DNA from: Pseudomonas fluorescens
Lineage (GTDB): Bacteria > Pseudomonadota > Gammaproteobacteria > Pseudomonadales > Pseudomonadaceae
Assembly: GCF_000802965.1 (NCBI RefSeq)
Contig: NZ_JSAK01000036.1
Span: forward strand, 1,631 to 65,630
Direction: 5' to 3'
DNA length: 64,000 nt
The number at the start of each line of letters is the position of its first letter. Positions within the stretch are counted from its first letter, which is position 1. Positions 53,397-62,415 of the stretch are shown piece after piece. Both the position numbers and the translations under genes were made by a program. The notes beneath the pieces were generated by a model that saw only the letters and a list, made by a program, of their open reading frames with translations, ran no database searches and had not been told where the DNA came from.

Positions 53397-54581
53397 TTAG
53401 CGAACCGCCTCAAACAACCCAGTAGCCCCCATCCCGCCACCCACGCACATGGTCACGATGCCGTAACGCAAATTGCGTCGCTGCAACTCACGCACGAGAT
53501 GCCCGACCTGACGCGAACCGGTCATGCCGAACGGGTGGCCGATGGAAATCGAACCGCCATTGACGTTGTACTTGTCGTTATCGATTTGCAGACGATTACG
53601 CGCATACAGGCACTGCGAGGCGAAGGCTTCGTTGAGTTCCCACAAATCGATATCGGCAATCTGCAAGCCCTTGGCCTTGAGTAACTTAGGCACCGAGAAC
53701 ACCGGGCCGATGCCCATTTCGTCCGGCTCACAACCGGCCACGGTGAAACCACGGAAAAAGGCTATCGGCTTGAGCCCCAGTTCCAGCGCTTTTTCCAGGC
53801 TCATCACCAGCGTCATCGAGGCGCCGTCAGACAGCTGCGAAGAATTGCCCGCCGTCACCGAGCCGTCTTCAGCAAACACCGGTTTCAACCCGGCAAGACT
53901 TTCCAGCGTAGTGTCCGGGCGGTTGCAGTCGTCACGATCGACCACGCCGTCGAGAATCTGCACCTGGCCGGTGGCCTTGTCTTCAACGCGATACTTCACC
54001 GCCATCGGCACGATTTCATCGTCGAACAGCCCGGCGGTCTGCGCCTGGGCAGTGCGCTGCTGACTTTGCAGGGCGTACAGATCCTGTTCTTCGCGGCTGA
54101 CGTTGTAACGGCGAGCGACGATTTCGGCGGTCTGGCCCATCGGGAAGTAGATGCCCGGCACCTGCTCCTTGAGCAGCGGGTTGATCAGGTTGTCGGTGTT
54201 GACGCTCTTCATGGTCAGGCTGATCGACTCGACGCCACCGGCGACGATGATGTCGCTGCAGCCCGAGGCGATCTGGTTGGCGGCGATGGCAATCGCCTGC
54301 AAGCCCGACGAGCAGAACCGGTTGAGGGTCATGCCCGCGGTGCCGGTGCCCAGTCGAGAGAGCACCGCGACGTTGCGCCCGATGTTGTAGCCCTGCGCGC
54401 CTTCGTTGGAGCCGGCACCGACGATGCAATCCTCGACGCTGGCCGGGTCAATGCCCGAGCGCTCCAGCAAGGCGTTGACGCAGTGAGCCGCCATGTCGTC
54501 CGGACGGGTCATGTTGAATTTGCCGCGAAAGGATTTGGCCAAGCCGGTCCGTACGCTGTCGACGATCACCACTTCACGCAT
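53397..54581 (-). CDS. Acetyl-CoA C-acyltransferase (thiolase)
   Basis: The 394-residue thiolase starts MREVVIVDSVRTGLAKSFRG. The nucleophile is Cys90 in NRFCSSGLQAIAIAA; the base His is in SIGHPFGMTGSRQ and the second Cys in VTMCVGGGMGATG. The start ATG 54581 is preceded by GAGGTATGCC; the frame from 54656 lacks support. It could serve beta-oxidation (FadA/FadI-like) or acetoacetyl-CoA turnover; no fadB partner is adjacent, so substrate length is open. Confidence 0.93.
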   Translation of the reverse strand: MREVVIVDSVRTGLAKSFRGKFNMTRPDDMAAHCVNALLERSGIDPASVEDCIVGAGSNEGAQGYNIGRNVAVLSRLGTGTAGMTLNRFCSSGLQAIAIAANQIASGCSDIIVAGGVESISLTMKSVNTDNLINPLLKEQVPGIYFPMGQTAEIVARRYNVSREEQDLYALQSQQRTAQAQTAGLFDDEIVPMAVKYRVEDKATGQVQILDGVVDRDDCNRPDTTLESLAGLKPVFAEDGSVTAGNSSQLSDGASMTLVMSLEKALELGLKPIAFFRGFTVAGCEPDEMGIGPVFSVPKLLKAKGLQIADIDLWELNEAFASQCLYARNRLQIDNDKYNVNGGSISIGHPFGMTGSRQVGHLVRELQRRNLRYGIVTMCVGGGMGATGLFEAVR

Positions 54582-54683
54582 GGCATACCTCATTGTTGTT
54601 GTCGGTTGAGAGTGGATCGAGCATATGCCCACCCCGACACCGACCGCGACAATCATTCATCCCGCGTATGCGCAGCCATCGGC

Positions 54684-56198
54684 TCACTTCTTGTGTTTGC
54701 GCGCCTGTTTGTCGGACTTTTCGAACGCCTCTTCAATGGCCAGATTGATGGTGCGCAACACTTTCACCCGCGCCCAGCGTTTGTCATTGGCTTCCACCAG
54801 CGTCCACGGCGAAATCTCGGTGCTGGTGCGGTCAACCATGTCGCCGACGGCGGCGCGATAGGCATCCCATTTATCGCGATTGCGCCAGTCGTCTTCGGTG
54901 ATTTTGAAGCGCTTGAACGGAATGTTTTCGCGCTCCTGGAATCGCTCCAGTTGCGTCTGCTTGTCGATGGACAGCCAGAACTTGACCACGATCACCCCGG
55001 CGTCGGCGACCTGTTCTTCGAAGTCGTTGATTTCACTGTAGGCCCGCAACCAATCCGCCGGGCTGCAAAAGCCCTCGATTCGCTCCACCAGCACCCGACC
55101 GTACCAGGATCGGTCGAACACGGTGAATTTGCCGCGCGCCGGAAGATGCCGCCAGAAACGCCAGAGATACGGCTGCGCACGCTCCTCTTCTGTCGGCGCG
55201 GCAATCGGCACGATGTTGTATTGCCGTGGGTCCAGTGCCGCTGCGACCCGGCGGATCGCCCCACCCTTGCCCGCCGCGTCGTTGCCTTCGAACACCGCCA
55301 CCAGCGCGTGGCGGCGCATGCGTTTGTCGCGCAGCAGCCCGGAAAGCCGTGCCTGTTCGGTGATCAGTTGTTCTTCGTAATCGTCCTTGGTCAGACGCAA
55401 TTTCAGGTCGAGGCTGTCGAGCAGGTTGACCTGATCGACACTGGGAAAAACCGGCGCAGCGCTGACTTTTTCCGGATGAATTTGCGGTCGTTTCAGTGCG
55501 GCCTGCAGGCCTTCAAGCAAAATCTTGCCCACCACCAGGCTGCGATAACGCGGGTCCATCCCGGCGATCACGTGCCACGGTGCGTAGTCGCGGCTGGTGC
55601 GACGCAAAACCCGTTCGCCAAACTTTACAAAACGGTCGTAAGTTTCAGACTGCTGCCAGTCCAGAGGGCTGATGCGCCAGCTGTGCAACGGGTCGTCAGC
55701 CAACGCCTTGAGGCGCGCCTTCATTTGTTTCTTGGACAGGTGAAACCAGAATTTGAAGATCAGCGCGCCTTCATCGCAGAGCATCTTTTCCAGGCGCTCG
55801 GCCGAATTGATGCTTTGATCCAGACGCGGGTCCTTGATCACGCCATGAACCCGCGCCTGGAGCATCTGGCTGTACCAGTTGCCGAAGAAAACGCCCATGC
55901 GCCCCTTGGCCGGGAGCATCCGCCAATAGCGCCAGGCCGGTGGTCGCGCCAGTTCTTCGTCGGTTTGCTGATCGAAGGTGCGGACCTCGATCAAGCGCGG
56001 GTCCATCCATTCGTTGAGCAACTTGACCGTCTCGCCCTTGCCGGCGCCTTCGATGCCGTTGATCAAAATGATCACCGGAAAACGCTTTTGCTGCTGAAGT
56101 TCGAACTGCGCTTCGAGCAAGGCTTCACGCAGGGCCGGCACTTCGGCGTCGTAGGTTTCTTTGTCGATGGTGTGATCGATTTCGGCAGATTCGAACAT
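54684..56198 (-). CDS. Polyphosphate:AMP phosphotransferase (PPK2 class II)
   Basis: Uses polyphosphate to phosphorylate AMP to ADP. The 504-residue protein has two PPK2 P-loop domains, each with a Walker-A-like motif (INGIEGAGKGE near residue 50 and FEGNDAAGKGGAIRR near 290), repeated RYWRMLPAKGRMGVFFGNWY / RFWRHLPARGKFTVFDRSWY blocks and a lid arginine. Duplicated domains define the class II (PAP) enzyme. The ATG at 56198 follows AAGGGAG; the frame from 56264 is rejected. Confidence 0.93.
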   Translation of the reverse strand: MFESAEIDHTIDKETYDAEVPALREALLEAQFELQQQKRFPVIILINGIEGAGKGETVKLLNEWMDPRLIEVRTFDQQTDEELARPPAWRYWRMLPAKGRMGVFFGNWYSQMLQARVHGVIKDPRLDQSINSAERLEKMLCDEGALIFKFWFHLSKKQMKARLKALADDPLHSWRISPLDWQQSETYDRFVKFGERVLRRTSRDYAPWHVIAGMDPRYRSLVVGKILLEGLQAALKRPQIHPEKVSAAPVFPSVDQVNLLDSLDLKLRLTKDDYEEQLITEQARLSGLLRDKRMRRHALVAVFEGNDAAGKGGAIRRVAAALDPRQYNIVPIAAPTEEERAQPYLWRFWRHLPARGKFTVFDRSWYGRVLVERIEGFCSPADWLRAYSEINDFEEQVADAGVIVVKFWLSIDKQTQLERFQERENIPFKRFKITEDDWRNRDKWDAYRAAVGDMVDRTSTEISPWTLVEANDKRWARVKVLRTINLAIEEAFEKSDKQARKHKK

Positions 56199-56286
56199 GA
56201 ATGACTCCCTTCCAGATGTGAGCAAGACTAGCGGATTGACCTCTGCATCGTTGGAGAAATCCAATTTTTAAAGCCGCCGAGAAACT

Positions 56287-56384
56287 CGTGGCGAGGGAGC
56301 TTGCTCCCGCAGGACAGCGCAGCCGTCCCCAAAAAACGTTGCGGCTGCTTCGCACCCGAGCGGGAGCAAGCACCCTCGCCACAA
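56287..56384. repeat. REP pair (TGGCGAGGGAGCTTGCTCCC family)
   Basis: CGTGGCGAGGGAGCTTGCTC (continuing CCGC) and GAGCGGGAGCAAGCACCCTC (continuing GCCACA) are inverted copies separated by about 45 nt. One arm carries a mismatch (CACCC for CTCCC). It belongs to the same family as 40068-40187. Confidence 0.88.
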
Positions 56385-56448
56385 AGGCGGATCAGGCACC
56401 GCCCCCGTGATCGGCTAGAATGGCCGCCTTGCCGTTGCCGAGCCTGCC

Positions 56449-58428
56449 ATGAAACCTGTAATGCCCCACGCCCAGCTCGACTGGGACGACCAGGGTCGAC
56501 CGCATTCGCGCGTGTTCGACGATGTGTATTTCTCCGATAAATCGGGGCTGGACGAAACCCGCTACGTATTCATTGAGCAGAACCGTTTGGCCGAACGCTT
56601 CGCCGCACTGCCACAGGGCGGACGTCTGGTCATCGGCGAAACAGGCTTCGGCACGGGGCTGAACTTTCTGTGCGCCTGGCAGGTGTTCGAGCAACATGCA
56701 GCAGCCGGCGCGCGGATGCATTTTGTCAGTGTCGAAAAATACCCATTGAGCCCCGCCGACCTGCAGCGTGCCCTGGCGCTGTGGCCGGAACTCAAAGCGT
56801 TTGCCGATCAGTTACTGGCGCAATACGTGGCCATTCACCAAGGTTTCCAACGCCTGACACTGGCCGACGGCCGGGTCACCCTGACGCTGCTGATCGGTGA
56901 TGCACTGGAGCAGTTGCCGCAACTCGATGCACAAATCGATGCCTGGTTACTCGACGGATTTGCCCCGGCGAAAAATCCGGACATGTGGACGGCTGAACTG
57001 TTTGCCGAGTTGGCGCGATTGGCCGCACCCGGCTCGACCATCAGCACCTTTACCAGCACCGGTTGGGTTCGGCGCCTGCTGAACGCCGCCGGTTTCAAGA
57101 TGAAACGCACGCCGGGCATCGGCCATAAATGGGAAATCCTGCGCGGCGAATTCCTAGGCTGGCCGTCAGACGTTCCGGTCCCCGCTCCCGACAAACCCTG
57201 GTTCGCCCGACCTGCGCCGCTGACCGGTGAACGCCGCGCCCTGGTGATCGGTGCCGGTCTCGCCGGTTGCGCCAGCGCCGCCAGCCTCGCTGCGCGGGGC
57301 TGGCAGGTGAGCGTGCTGGAGCGACACTCGGCCATCGCCCAGGAAGCCTCGGGCAATCCTCAGGGCGTGCTTTATCTCAAATTATCAGCCCACGGCACGG
57401 CGCTATCGCAAATGATCGTCAGCGGCTTCGGCTACACCCGACGCCAACTCGAACACTTGCAACGGGGCATCGACTGGGACGATTGCGGCGTGCTGCAATT
57501 GGCGTTCAATGCCAAGGAAGCCGAACGTCAGATGCAATTGGCGGCGGCGTTTCCCGAGGACTTGCTGCACCTGCTGGATCAACCCCAGGCACAAGCCCGG
57601 GCCGGAATCGGACTGACCCACGGCGGCCTGTATTTCCCGGAAGGTGGCTGGGTCCATCCACCGGCGTTGTGCCAATGGCAGGCTGCGCACCCACAGATCC
57701 AAGTGCTCGCGCACCACGATGTGCTCGAACTGCGCAAGGCCGATGGCCAGTGGCAAGCCTGGGACGGCGAACGCTTGCTCGCCAGCGCACCGGTGGTGGT
57801 GCTGGCCGGCGCCGCCGAGATCCAGCGCTTTTCCGAAAGTGCCGAGCTACCGCTCAAGCGCATACGCGGGCAAATCACTCGTCTGACACAAACAGCGCAA
57901 AGCCAGGCGCTGAACACGGTGGTTTGCGCCGAAGGTTATGTCGCCCCCGCGCGCCTGGGCGAACACACCTTGGGGGCCAGCTTCGATTTCAAGAGCGACG
58001 ACCTGACCCCGACCACGGCCGAACACTTGGGCAATCTGGCCATGCTTGAGGAGATTTCCCACGACCTGGTCATACGCCTGCAGGCGAATGAACTTGAACC
58101 GGAACACCTTGAAGGACGCGCAGCCTTTCGTTGCACCAGCCCCGACTACCTGCCCATCGTCGGGCCCTTGGCTGACCATCAAGCCTTCGCCCAGGCCTAT
58201 GCCGCACTGAGCAAGGACGCCCGACAGGTGCCGGACGTCGAATGCCCCTGGCTTGACGGTTTGTACGTCAACAGTGGCCACGGCTCACGCGGCCTGATCA
58301 CGGCGCCGCTGTCCGGAGAACTGCTGGCGGCCTGGCTGGATAACGAGCCCCTGCCCCTGCCCAGAAGCGTCGCCGAAGCCTGTCATCCCAACCGGTTTGC
58401 CTTGCGGCGCTTGATCCGGGGCAAGTAG
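56449..58428 (+). CDS. mnmC: Bifunctional tRNA mnm5s2U methyltransferase/oxidoreductase
   Basis: Finishes mnm5s2U at tRNA position 34. The 659-residue protein has the N-terminal SAM methyltransferase (about 1-240; GETGFGTGLNFLCAWQ, WLLDGFAPAKNPDMW) and the C-terminal FAD oxidoreductase that removes the carboxymethyl group (about 262-640; VIGAGLAGCASAASLAARG, NSGHGSRGLITAPLSGE near the end). The ATG at 56449 gives MKPVMPHAQLDWDDQG; the Shine-Dalgarno is weak. Confidence 0.95.
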   Translation: MKPVMPHAQLDWDDQGRPHSRVFDDVYFSDKSGLDETRYVFIEQNRLAERFAALPQGGRLVIGETGFGTGLNFLCAWQVFEQHAAAGARMHFVSVEKYPLSPADLQRALALWPELKAFADQLLAQYVAIHQGFQRLTLADGRVTLTLLIGDALEQLPQLDAQIDAWLLDGFAPAKNPDMWTAELFAELARLAAPGSTISTFTSTGWVRRLLNAAGFKMKRTPGIGHKWEILRGEFLGWPSDVPVPAPDKPWFARPAPLTGERRALVIGAGLAGCASAASLAARGWQVSVLERHSAIAQEASGNPQGVLYLKLSAHGTALSQMIVSGFGYTRRQLEHLQRGIDWDDCGVLQLAFNAKEAERQMQLAAAFPEDLLHLLDQPQAQARAGIGLTHGGLYFPEGGWVHPPALCQWQAAHPQIQVLAHHDVLELRKADGQWQAWDGERLLASAPVVVLAGAAEIQRFSESAELPLKRIRGQITRLTQTAQSQALNTVVCAEGYVAPARLGEHTLGASFDFKSDDLTPTTAEHLGNLAMLEEISHDLVIRLQANELEPEHLEGRAAFRCTSPDYLPIVGPLADHQAFAQAYAALSKDARQVPDVECPWLDGLYVNSGHGSRGLITAPLSGELLAAWLDNEPLPLPRSVAEACHPNRFALRRLIRGK

Positions 58429-58438
58429 CCCCGGTCAC

Positions 58439-60997
58439 TCAATCGCCCGGAACAGCACAGAGCCCCAAATCAACCAGTCTCAAGGCATCGTTGGTCAAGC
58501 GTTCCAGAACCGCATTTTCGGCGTCCTCTTTGGCAACCTTGATCACGTTGAGTTGAGTGAGGTAGCTACCGGTGGTGAGTCTGTCGGCCTTATCGAATAC
58601 CGCCTCGATCTTTGCCGAGAATGTTTCGTCGACTGAAACGAATTGACGTGGGTGATTGCGCTTCAGGTAATCGGTCCAAAAAGGCTGCTTTACCAAGAAC
58701 TTCAGGAGTTCGGGTGACAGTTCTGCGGATGTCACTCGAGTTTGCGCCGTGTCCAGAGCTGTTCGAGTGACACCACTGAGAGACGCATAGCGCATGTGCC
58801 GTGGCTGACCGGGCAACTCGAAATGCTTCGCCAGCCCCGTTCGATAGGCCAGGCTTACTTCCAGGGGGTCGACTTTCGGGTTGTCCTTGATATGTTCCTG
58901 GGCGATGCGGTCCAGTTGATCCAGGCGAAACAGGCCACGGGCCAATTTCAGCAGCGGCGCCGCCGTCGATTGCTTGCCGCCAGCAGGATTGATCACCCTG
59001 TCGATCTCCACCGCCACTTCCAGATGGCTGAAATTCAATGCCGCCGAATCCGTGCAGTTGATCGGGTTGGCCGCCAGTTCCAGTACGTGTTCTCGCAGCG
59101 CTGAATTGCCCTCGGCCGCTTCCAATACCCGCCAGACACGAAGGGTCATGTCCTCCTGCACGTGTTCGGAATCGGCGGTATGAATCAGTTCCGACAGCAA
59201 CCGAAACAGCCCATCGGTCTGCGGATCGTCCTTGAGTGCGGTCCAGATCGCGTTTCGCTTGTTAAATGTCTCGCCAGCACTTTCCGGCAACCAAAGCGAC
59301 CGTGCAGCCTGTTCGTTCAGGCGTGTGATGTCGTCCTCAAGGTAGCCCATGCCGGTACCCACGCTGTCGCGATACTCCTTGAGCCGGGTGAGGCTCGTAT
59401 CCGACAGAGAGTTGTGTCGCAAATTGATCGTCTCGCTGAAACGGCGCGGACTGCTGAACAGCCAGTCTGGCAAGTCCTTGATGTCATTGTCGCGCAGGTC
59501 CACACGATCCAGATTGGGCAGACGCGACAGCCCTTTGGGCAACTCCGTGGCGCGGGTTTCGCGCACAGAGAGGAAACGCAGATCGAACATTTTGCTCACG
59601 TCCGGTGTAGCACCGAGCGGGTTATAGCCCAGGTTCAAGGTTTCGAGTGTGCGCAGGTTGGAGAGCTTTAGCAGTGTCTGTTCCGTCAGTTTTATCTGGT
59701 TTTTCTCCAGACTGAGTTGCTTGAGACCGGGCATCAACGACAAAACCTCCGGCAGCAATGTGAGCTTGTTGTTGTCGAGCTGAATGGACTCAACCTTCTT
59801 GAACGCTTTAATGAAATAGGCGACGTCGTTACCCAACGCCATGTTCTTCAGCGATAGACGGCTTACATGGTCGAAGGAGATTTCGGCTGGCAGGATCGGC
59901 AGTTTTCCAATCCGCATGCCGTCCAGCTTCAGGCTCGAAGTCCCATCGTTGAGCACGCTGTACAAACGTCGCCAGCTGTCCTCGATGATCTCCGCCACTT
60001 GGCTGCGGCTACGCAGGTATTCGCCGCGCTCGCCGCCCACATCCTTCCAGTCAGCTTCATCGATACTCCACGTCTCAAGCAGCGTGCGTAACTGCGTCAG
60101 CTGCTGCTGAAGCTGTTTGACCGCATTCGCCCGGGCCAAATGATCACTGCCCAATTCATCGAGAAATGTGCCGGCAGTAATCTCGGAGAACAGCGGATAG
60201 AGTTTCCTGACCTTGCGCACCAATCGCTTCGAGTGATTGGTGGCAGCGACAGGGGAATCGCCTAGAGTACAACCCGTCTCTGTGGGTGCAGGTTCTATCG
60301 TACCGGTGGACAGGAATTGCCTAGCCTCCGTCCGCTCCTCGATGACTTTGCCCAGCAAACGAGCACGCAGACGCCCACCATCGCCGGTTTCCGTGAAGCC
60401 GAAAGCAAGACGCTGCGGTGACGGTATCGCCGTGATGATTGCATCAAAGAGACCGTTCGGCCCCGTTGAAGCGGACCCTAGAGATTTGCCGTCGCTGCCG
60501 AATGGCCTGTAGCTTTTCCCCGACTTGACGACAATGCACTTGAGCGCCGTATCGCTGGTGTCCTTGCCAACGCTCTCAAGAAGCTTGCCTTTGGGTGCGT
60601 TCTCCCGCAGTTCCAGTCGGATGTTGTGGTTCCAGCCAGTCAAGCGACTGAGAAACTGAATGCCAAGTTTTTCACTGTCGGCCCCGGCAATCGCCGGCAA
60701 GTAAAACCCGGCGAGCGCCCGGTCCAGACGTACCTCAGCCGATGCCGCGCGAATGTTCTGCGCCAATTCCATGGGTACTCGCCCGGTCGCTCTCAGGTGC
60801 AAGCGTTCGACACTCGACGCCCCATCAATCAACTCTCGGGCCACCGGAACGAAAAGCCCCGCAACCGTACCAAGGGTCAAACCGAGGTCGAGATACTTGA
60901 GCAAGCGCTTTTGACGGGCGTCTTCATCGACATCGGCAGTGGGCACGGCCAGTTTCCTGGCGTCGACCTGCAACTTGCCCACTTGGCTCTGAAGCAT
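58439..60997 (-). CDS. LRR-NEL E3 ubiquitin ligase, C-terminal open frame
   Basis: This is the intact 3' frame of the broken effector gene: 852 residues from the ATG at 60997. Residues 1-360 are helical and end the toxin-like region; 370-535 are leucine-rich repeats that would recognise a host protein; 565-852 form the NEL domain, which transfers ubiquitin through a Cys thioester, unlike RING or HECT ligases. Cys648 followed by Thr and Asp650 matches the C-x-D active site of IpaH/SspH. No ribosome site is obvious at 60997, so production as a separate protein is doubtful. It needs an export route that cannot be seen here. Confidence 0.75.
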   Translation of the reverse strand: MLQSQVGKLQVDARKLAVPTADVDEDARQKRLLKYLDLGLTLGTVAGLFVPVARELIDGASSVERLHLRATGRVPMELAQNIRAASAEVRLDRALAGFYLPAIAGADSEKLGIQFLSRLTGWNHNIRLELRENAPKGKLLESVGKDTSDTALKCIVVKSGKSYRPFGSDGKSLGSASTGPNGLFDAIITAIPSPQRLAFGFTETGDGGRLRARLLGKVIEERTEARQFLSTGTIEPAPTETGCTLGDSPVAATNHSKRLVRKVRKLYPLFSEITAGTFLDELGSDHLARANAVKQLQQQLTQLRTLLETWSIDEADWKDVGGERGEYLRSRSQVAEIIEDSWRRLYSVLNDGTSSLKLDGMRIGKLPILPAEISFDHVSRLSLKNMALGNDVAYFIKAFKKVESIQLDNNKLTLLPEVLSLMPGLKQLSLEKNQIKLTEQTLLKLSNLRTLETLNLGYNPLGATPDVSKMFDLRFLSVRETRATELPKGLSRLPNLDRVDLRDNDIKDLPDWLFSSPRRFSETINLRHNSLSDTSLTRLKEYRDSVGTGMGYLEDDITRLNEQAARSLWLPESAGETFNKRNAIWTALKDDPQTDGLFRLLSELIHTADSEHVQEDMTLRVWRVLEAAEGNSALREHVLELAANPINCTDSAALNFSHLEVAVEIDRVINPAGGKQSTAAPLLKLARGLFRLDQLDRIAQEHIKDNPKVDPLEVSLAYRTGLAKHFELPGQPRHMRYASLSGVTRTALDTAQTRVTSAELSPELLKFLVKQPFWTDYLKRNHPRQFVSVDETFSAKIEAVFDKADRLTTGSYLTQLNVIKVAKEDAENAVLERLTNDALRLVDLGLCAVPGD

Positions 60998-61146
60998 GAA
61001 ATCGAAAAGTGATGTGGTGATTGGCAGTTGCTTGATAAACCCCAGGCTGCGGGTCTCATCGAACGTGGCAAAAAAATCCGCTTTGTCGTCTTCATCGATG
61101 CTGTGGGCGAAGTAGTCCTTGTATCTGCCGACGCTGAGCTTGAGGG

Positions 61147-62121
61147 TCAGGTATTGCTTGAAGTCAGCAACTTCGAGTATTCGTAAAGAGGCCGATGGGG
61201 TTCACCCGGCATGTAAACCAGACACCACTCGTCGGGGTATTCCTCGACAGAGCGCACGGAAAACACCACCACGCCCCACACGCAGCAGTTGTGTATTTCA
61301 ATGCCCTGCATGATCAGCGTTTTGGCGCCGTGAACCAGAGTTGACGCCTGTAGAGTGTGGCCGGTCTCGGGCCCGAACATGGTCAGCAGGGCCTTGTAGA
61401 TCGCCTCGTCGATATGACCTTTCATCAACGCCATGTGGGTGTCCATCAACATCAACAGGCGTTTGAGCTGCTTGATGTCAGGCACTTGGGCACCGGTGGC
61501 GACCACTTTGCCATCCCGGCTGGTCAGGCCGAAAACGTCCTGGAAATGCTCCTGATAGCGTTTCTCCAGATCCAGCTCGCGGCAAAACGTGGCAAAGGCT
61601 TGCGGCGTTAGCTCGGCGACGCCGGCCGGTGCACTGGTCATCCGCACAACGCTGCCCGCGGGAAAACCATCGGTCGCCGCTTCATCCTCGGTTAAGTTCT
61701 GCATGGCCGCTTCCAGCAAGCTGTGAGTAGCCGCAGGCACTGCCTGGGTCGCACCCGATGACGGCGGCGTATCGCTGCAGCCGCAATCAGCGCCGGGCAA
61801 CTCCAGGTGGTCGTTTTCGACATCGAAACGGGCTGGCCATTTGGCACCGAGGGCCAAGGTCAGCGCCTCGATGCAAAACACTTTCAGCGGCTGCAACTTG
61901 CGCAGGTTCGTATCGACTTTCGCCTGACAGAGTTGAAATTCACGAAGGGTTTTATCCAGCGCCCCGATCATTTCGGGTTTGGCTTGGGCCAGCCATGTTG
62001 GCAAGGTTTTTTCAAGCACCTGGGCGGTGTCCAGATCGCCCGTGGCGTCGAGCAACGCGGCCAGCTTCTTTTCCTGAGTCAACGGCACAACGGTCTCGGG
62101 TGTGGTCTCGGTGGTAGCCAT
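61147..62121 (-). CDS. N-terminal frame of the toxin-domain/NEL effector gene
   Basis: 324 residues from the ATG at 62121 to the premature TGA at 61147. It has helical segments, a Cys-rich patch GADCGCSDTPP, and a late stretch PDEWCLVYMPGEPHRPLYEY that resembles the conserved end of the first DUF6543 part. The last ~10 residues after YEYS are out of frame. No signal peptide is seen, so secretion would depend on another system. A good ribosome site (AAGGAGA, 6-7 nt from ATG) supports translation. Confidence 0.7.
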   Translation of the reverse strand: MATTETTPETVVPLTQEKKLAALLDATGDLDTAQVLEKTLPTWLAQAKPEMIGALDKTLREFQLCQAKVDTNLRKLQPLKVFCIEALTLALGAKWPARFDVENDHLELPGADCGCSDTPPSSGATQAVPAATHSLLEAAMQNLTEDEAATDGFPAGSVVRMTSAPAGVAELTPQAFATFCRELDLEKRYQEHFQDVFGLTSRDGKVVATGAQVPDIKQLKRLLMLMDTHMALMKGHIDEAIYKALLTMFGPETGHTLQASTLVHGAKTLIMQGIEIHNCCVWGVVVFSVRSVEEYPDEWCLVYMPGEPHRPLYEYSKLLTSSNT

Positions 62122-62415
62122 CAGCAATCTCCTTATTGCAGATTCGAGCAGTCACCTTAACCAGTTGGCGCTTGGGAAAATAACGCGAATTCCTGCACGG
62201 ATTCATGGGCAACACAGCAGAAATCTACATGTTTGAGATAACTATCTACCGCACTCAATTGAGCACGTTCTGCTATTGGCCTGCGCCATAGCCGTTCGCG
62301 CTTATAACTGATCGTTCTAAAACTCCCACTACCGAGGCGGGTCAGTTTCTGAGTACCCGCCATTTTGGCGCGGAATCGATTGACCCTCCCCAACGGAAAA
62401 ACCGGTAAGGAATTT

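Larger units (their letters stand above)
58439..62121 (-). pseudogene. Frameshifted toxin-domain/LRR/NEL E3 ubiquitin ligase effector gene
   Basis: Two adjacent frames read as one gene of about 1,228 residues. The N-terminal frame (62121-61147) starts MATTETTPETVVPLTQEKK behind AAGGAGA and ends soon after EPHRPLYEYSKL. The next frame (in phase with 61174 down to 58439) continues without loss: EVADFKQYLTLKLSVGRYKD. The N-terminal half resembles the dermonecrotic-toxin-like (DUF6543) region found with NEL domains in Pseudomonas. In the second frame (numbered from the Met at 60997), leucine-rich repeats run about 370-535 (NNKLTLLP, LNLGYNPLG, LPNLDRVDLRDNDIKDLP) and the NEL ligase domain about 565-852, with catalytic Cys648 in NPINCTDSA. 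Only the single frameshift breaks it, so recent loss or a sequencing error are both possible. Confidence 0.85.

Noticed and set aside
61140..61200. Programmed -1 ribosomal frameshift in the NEL gene
   Set aside because: No X-XXY-YYZ slippery heptamer and no obvious downstream pseudoknot; mutation or sequencing error is simpler.
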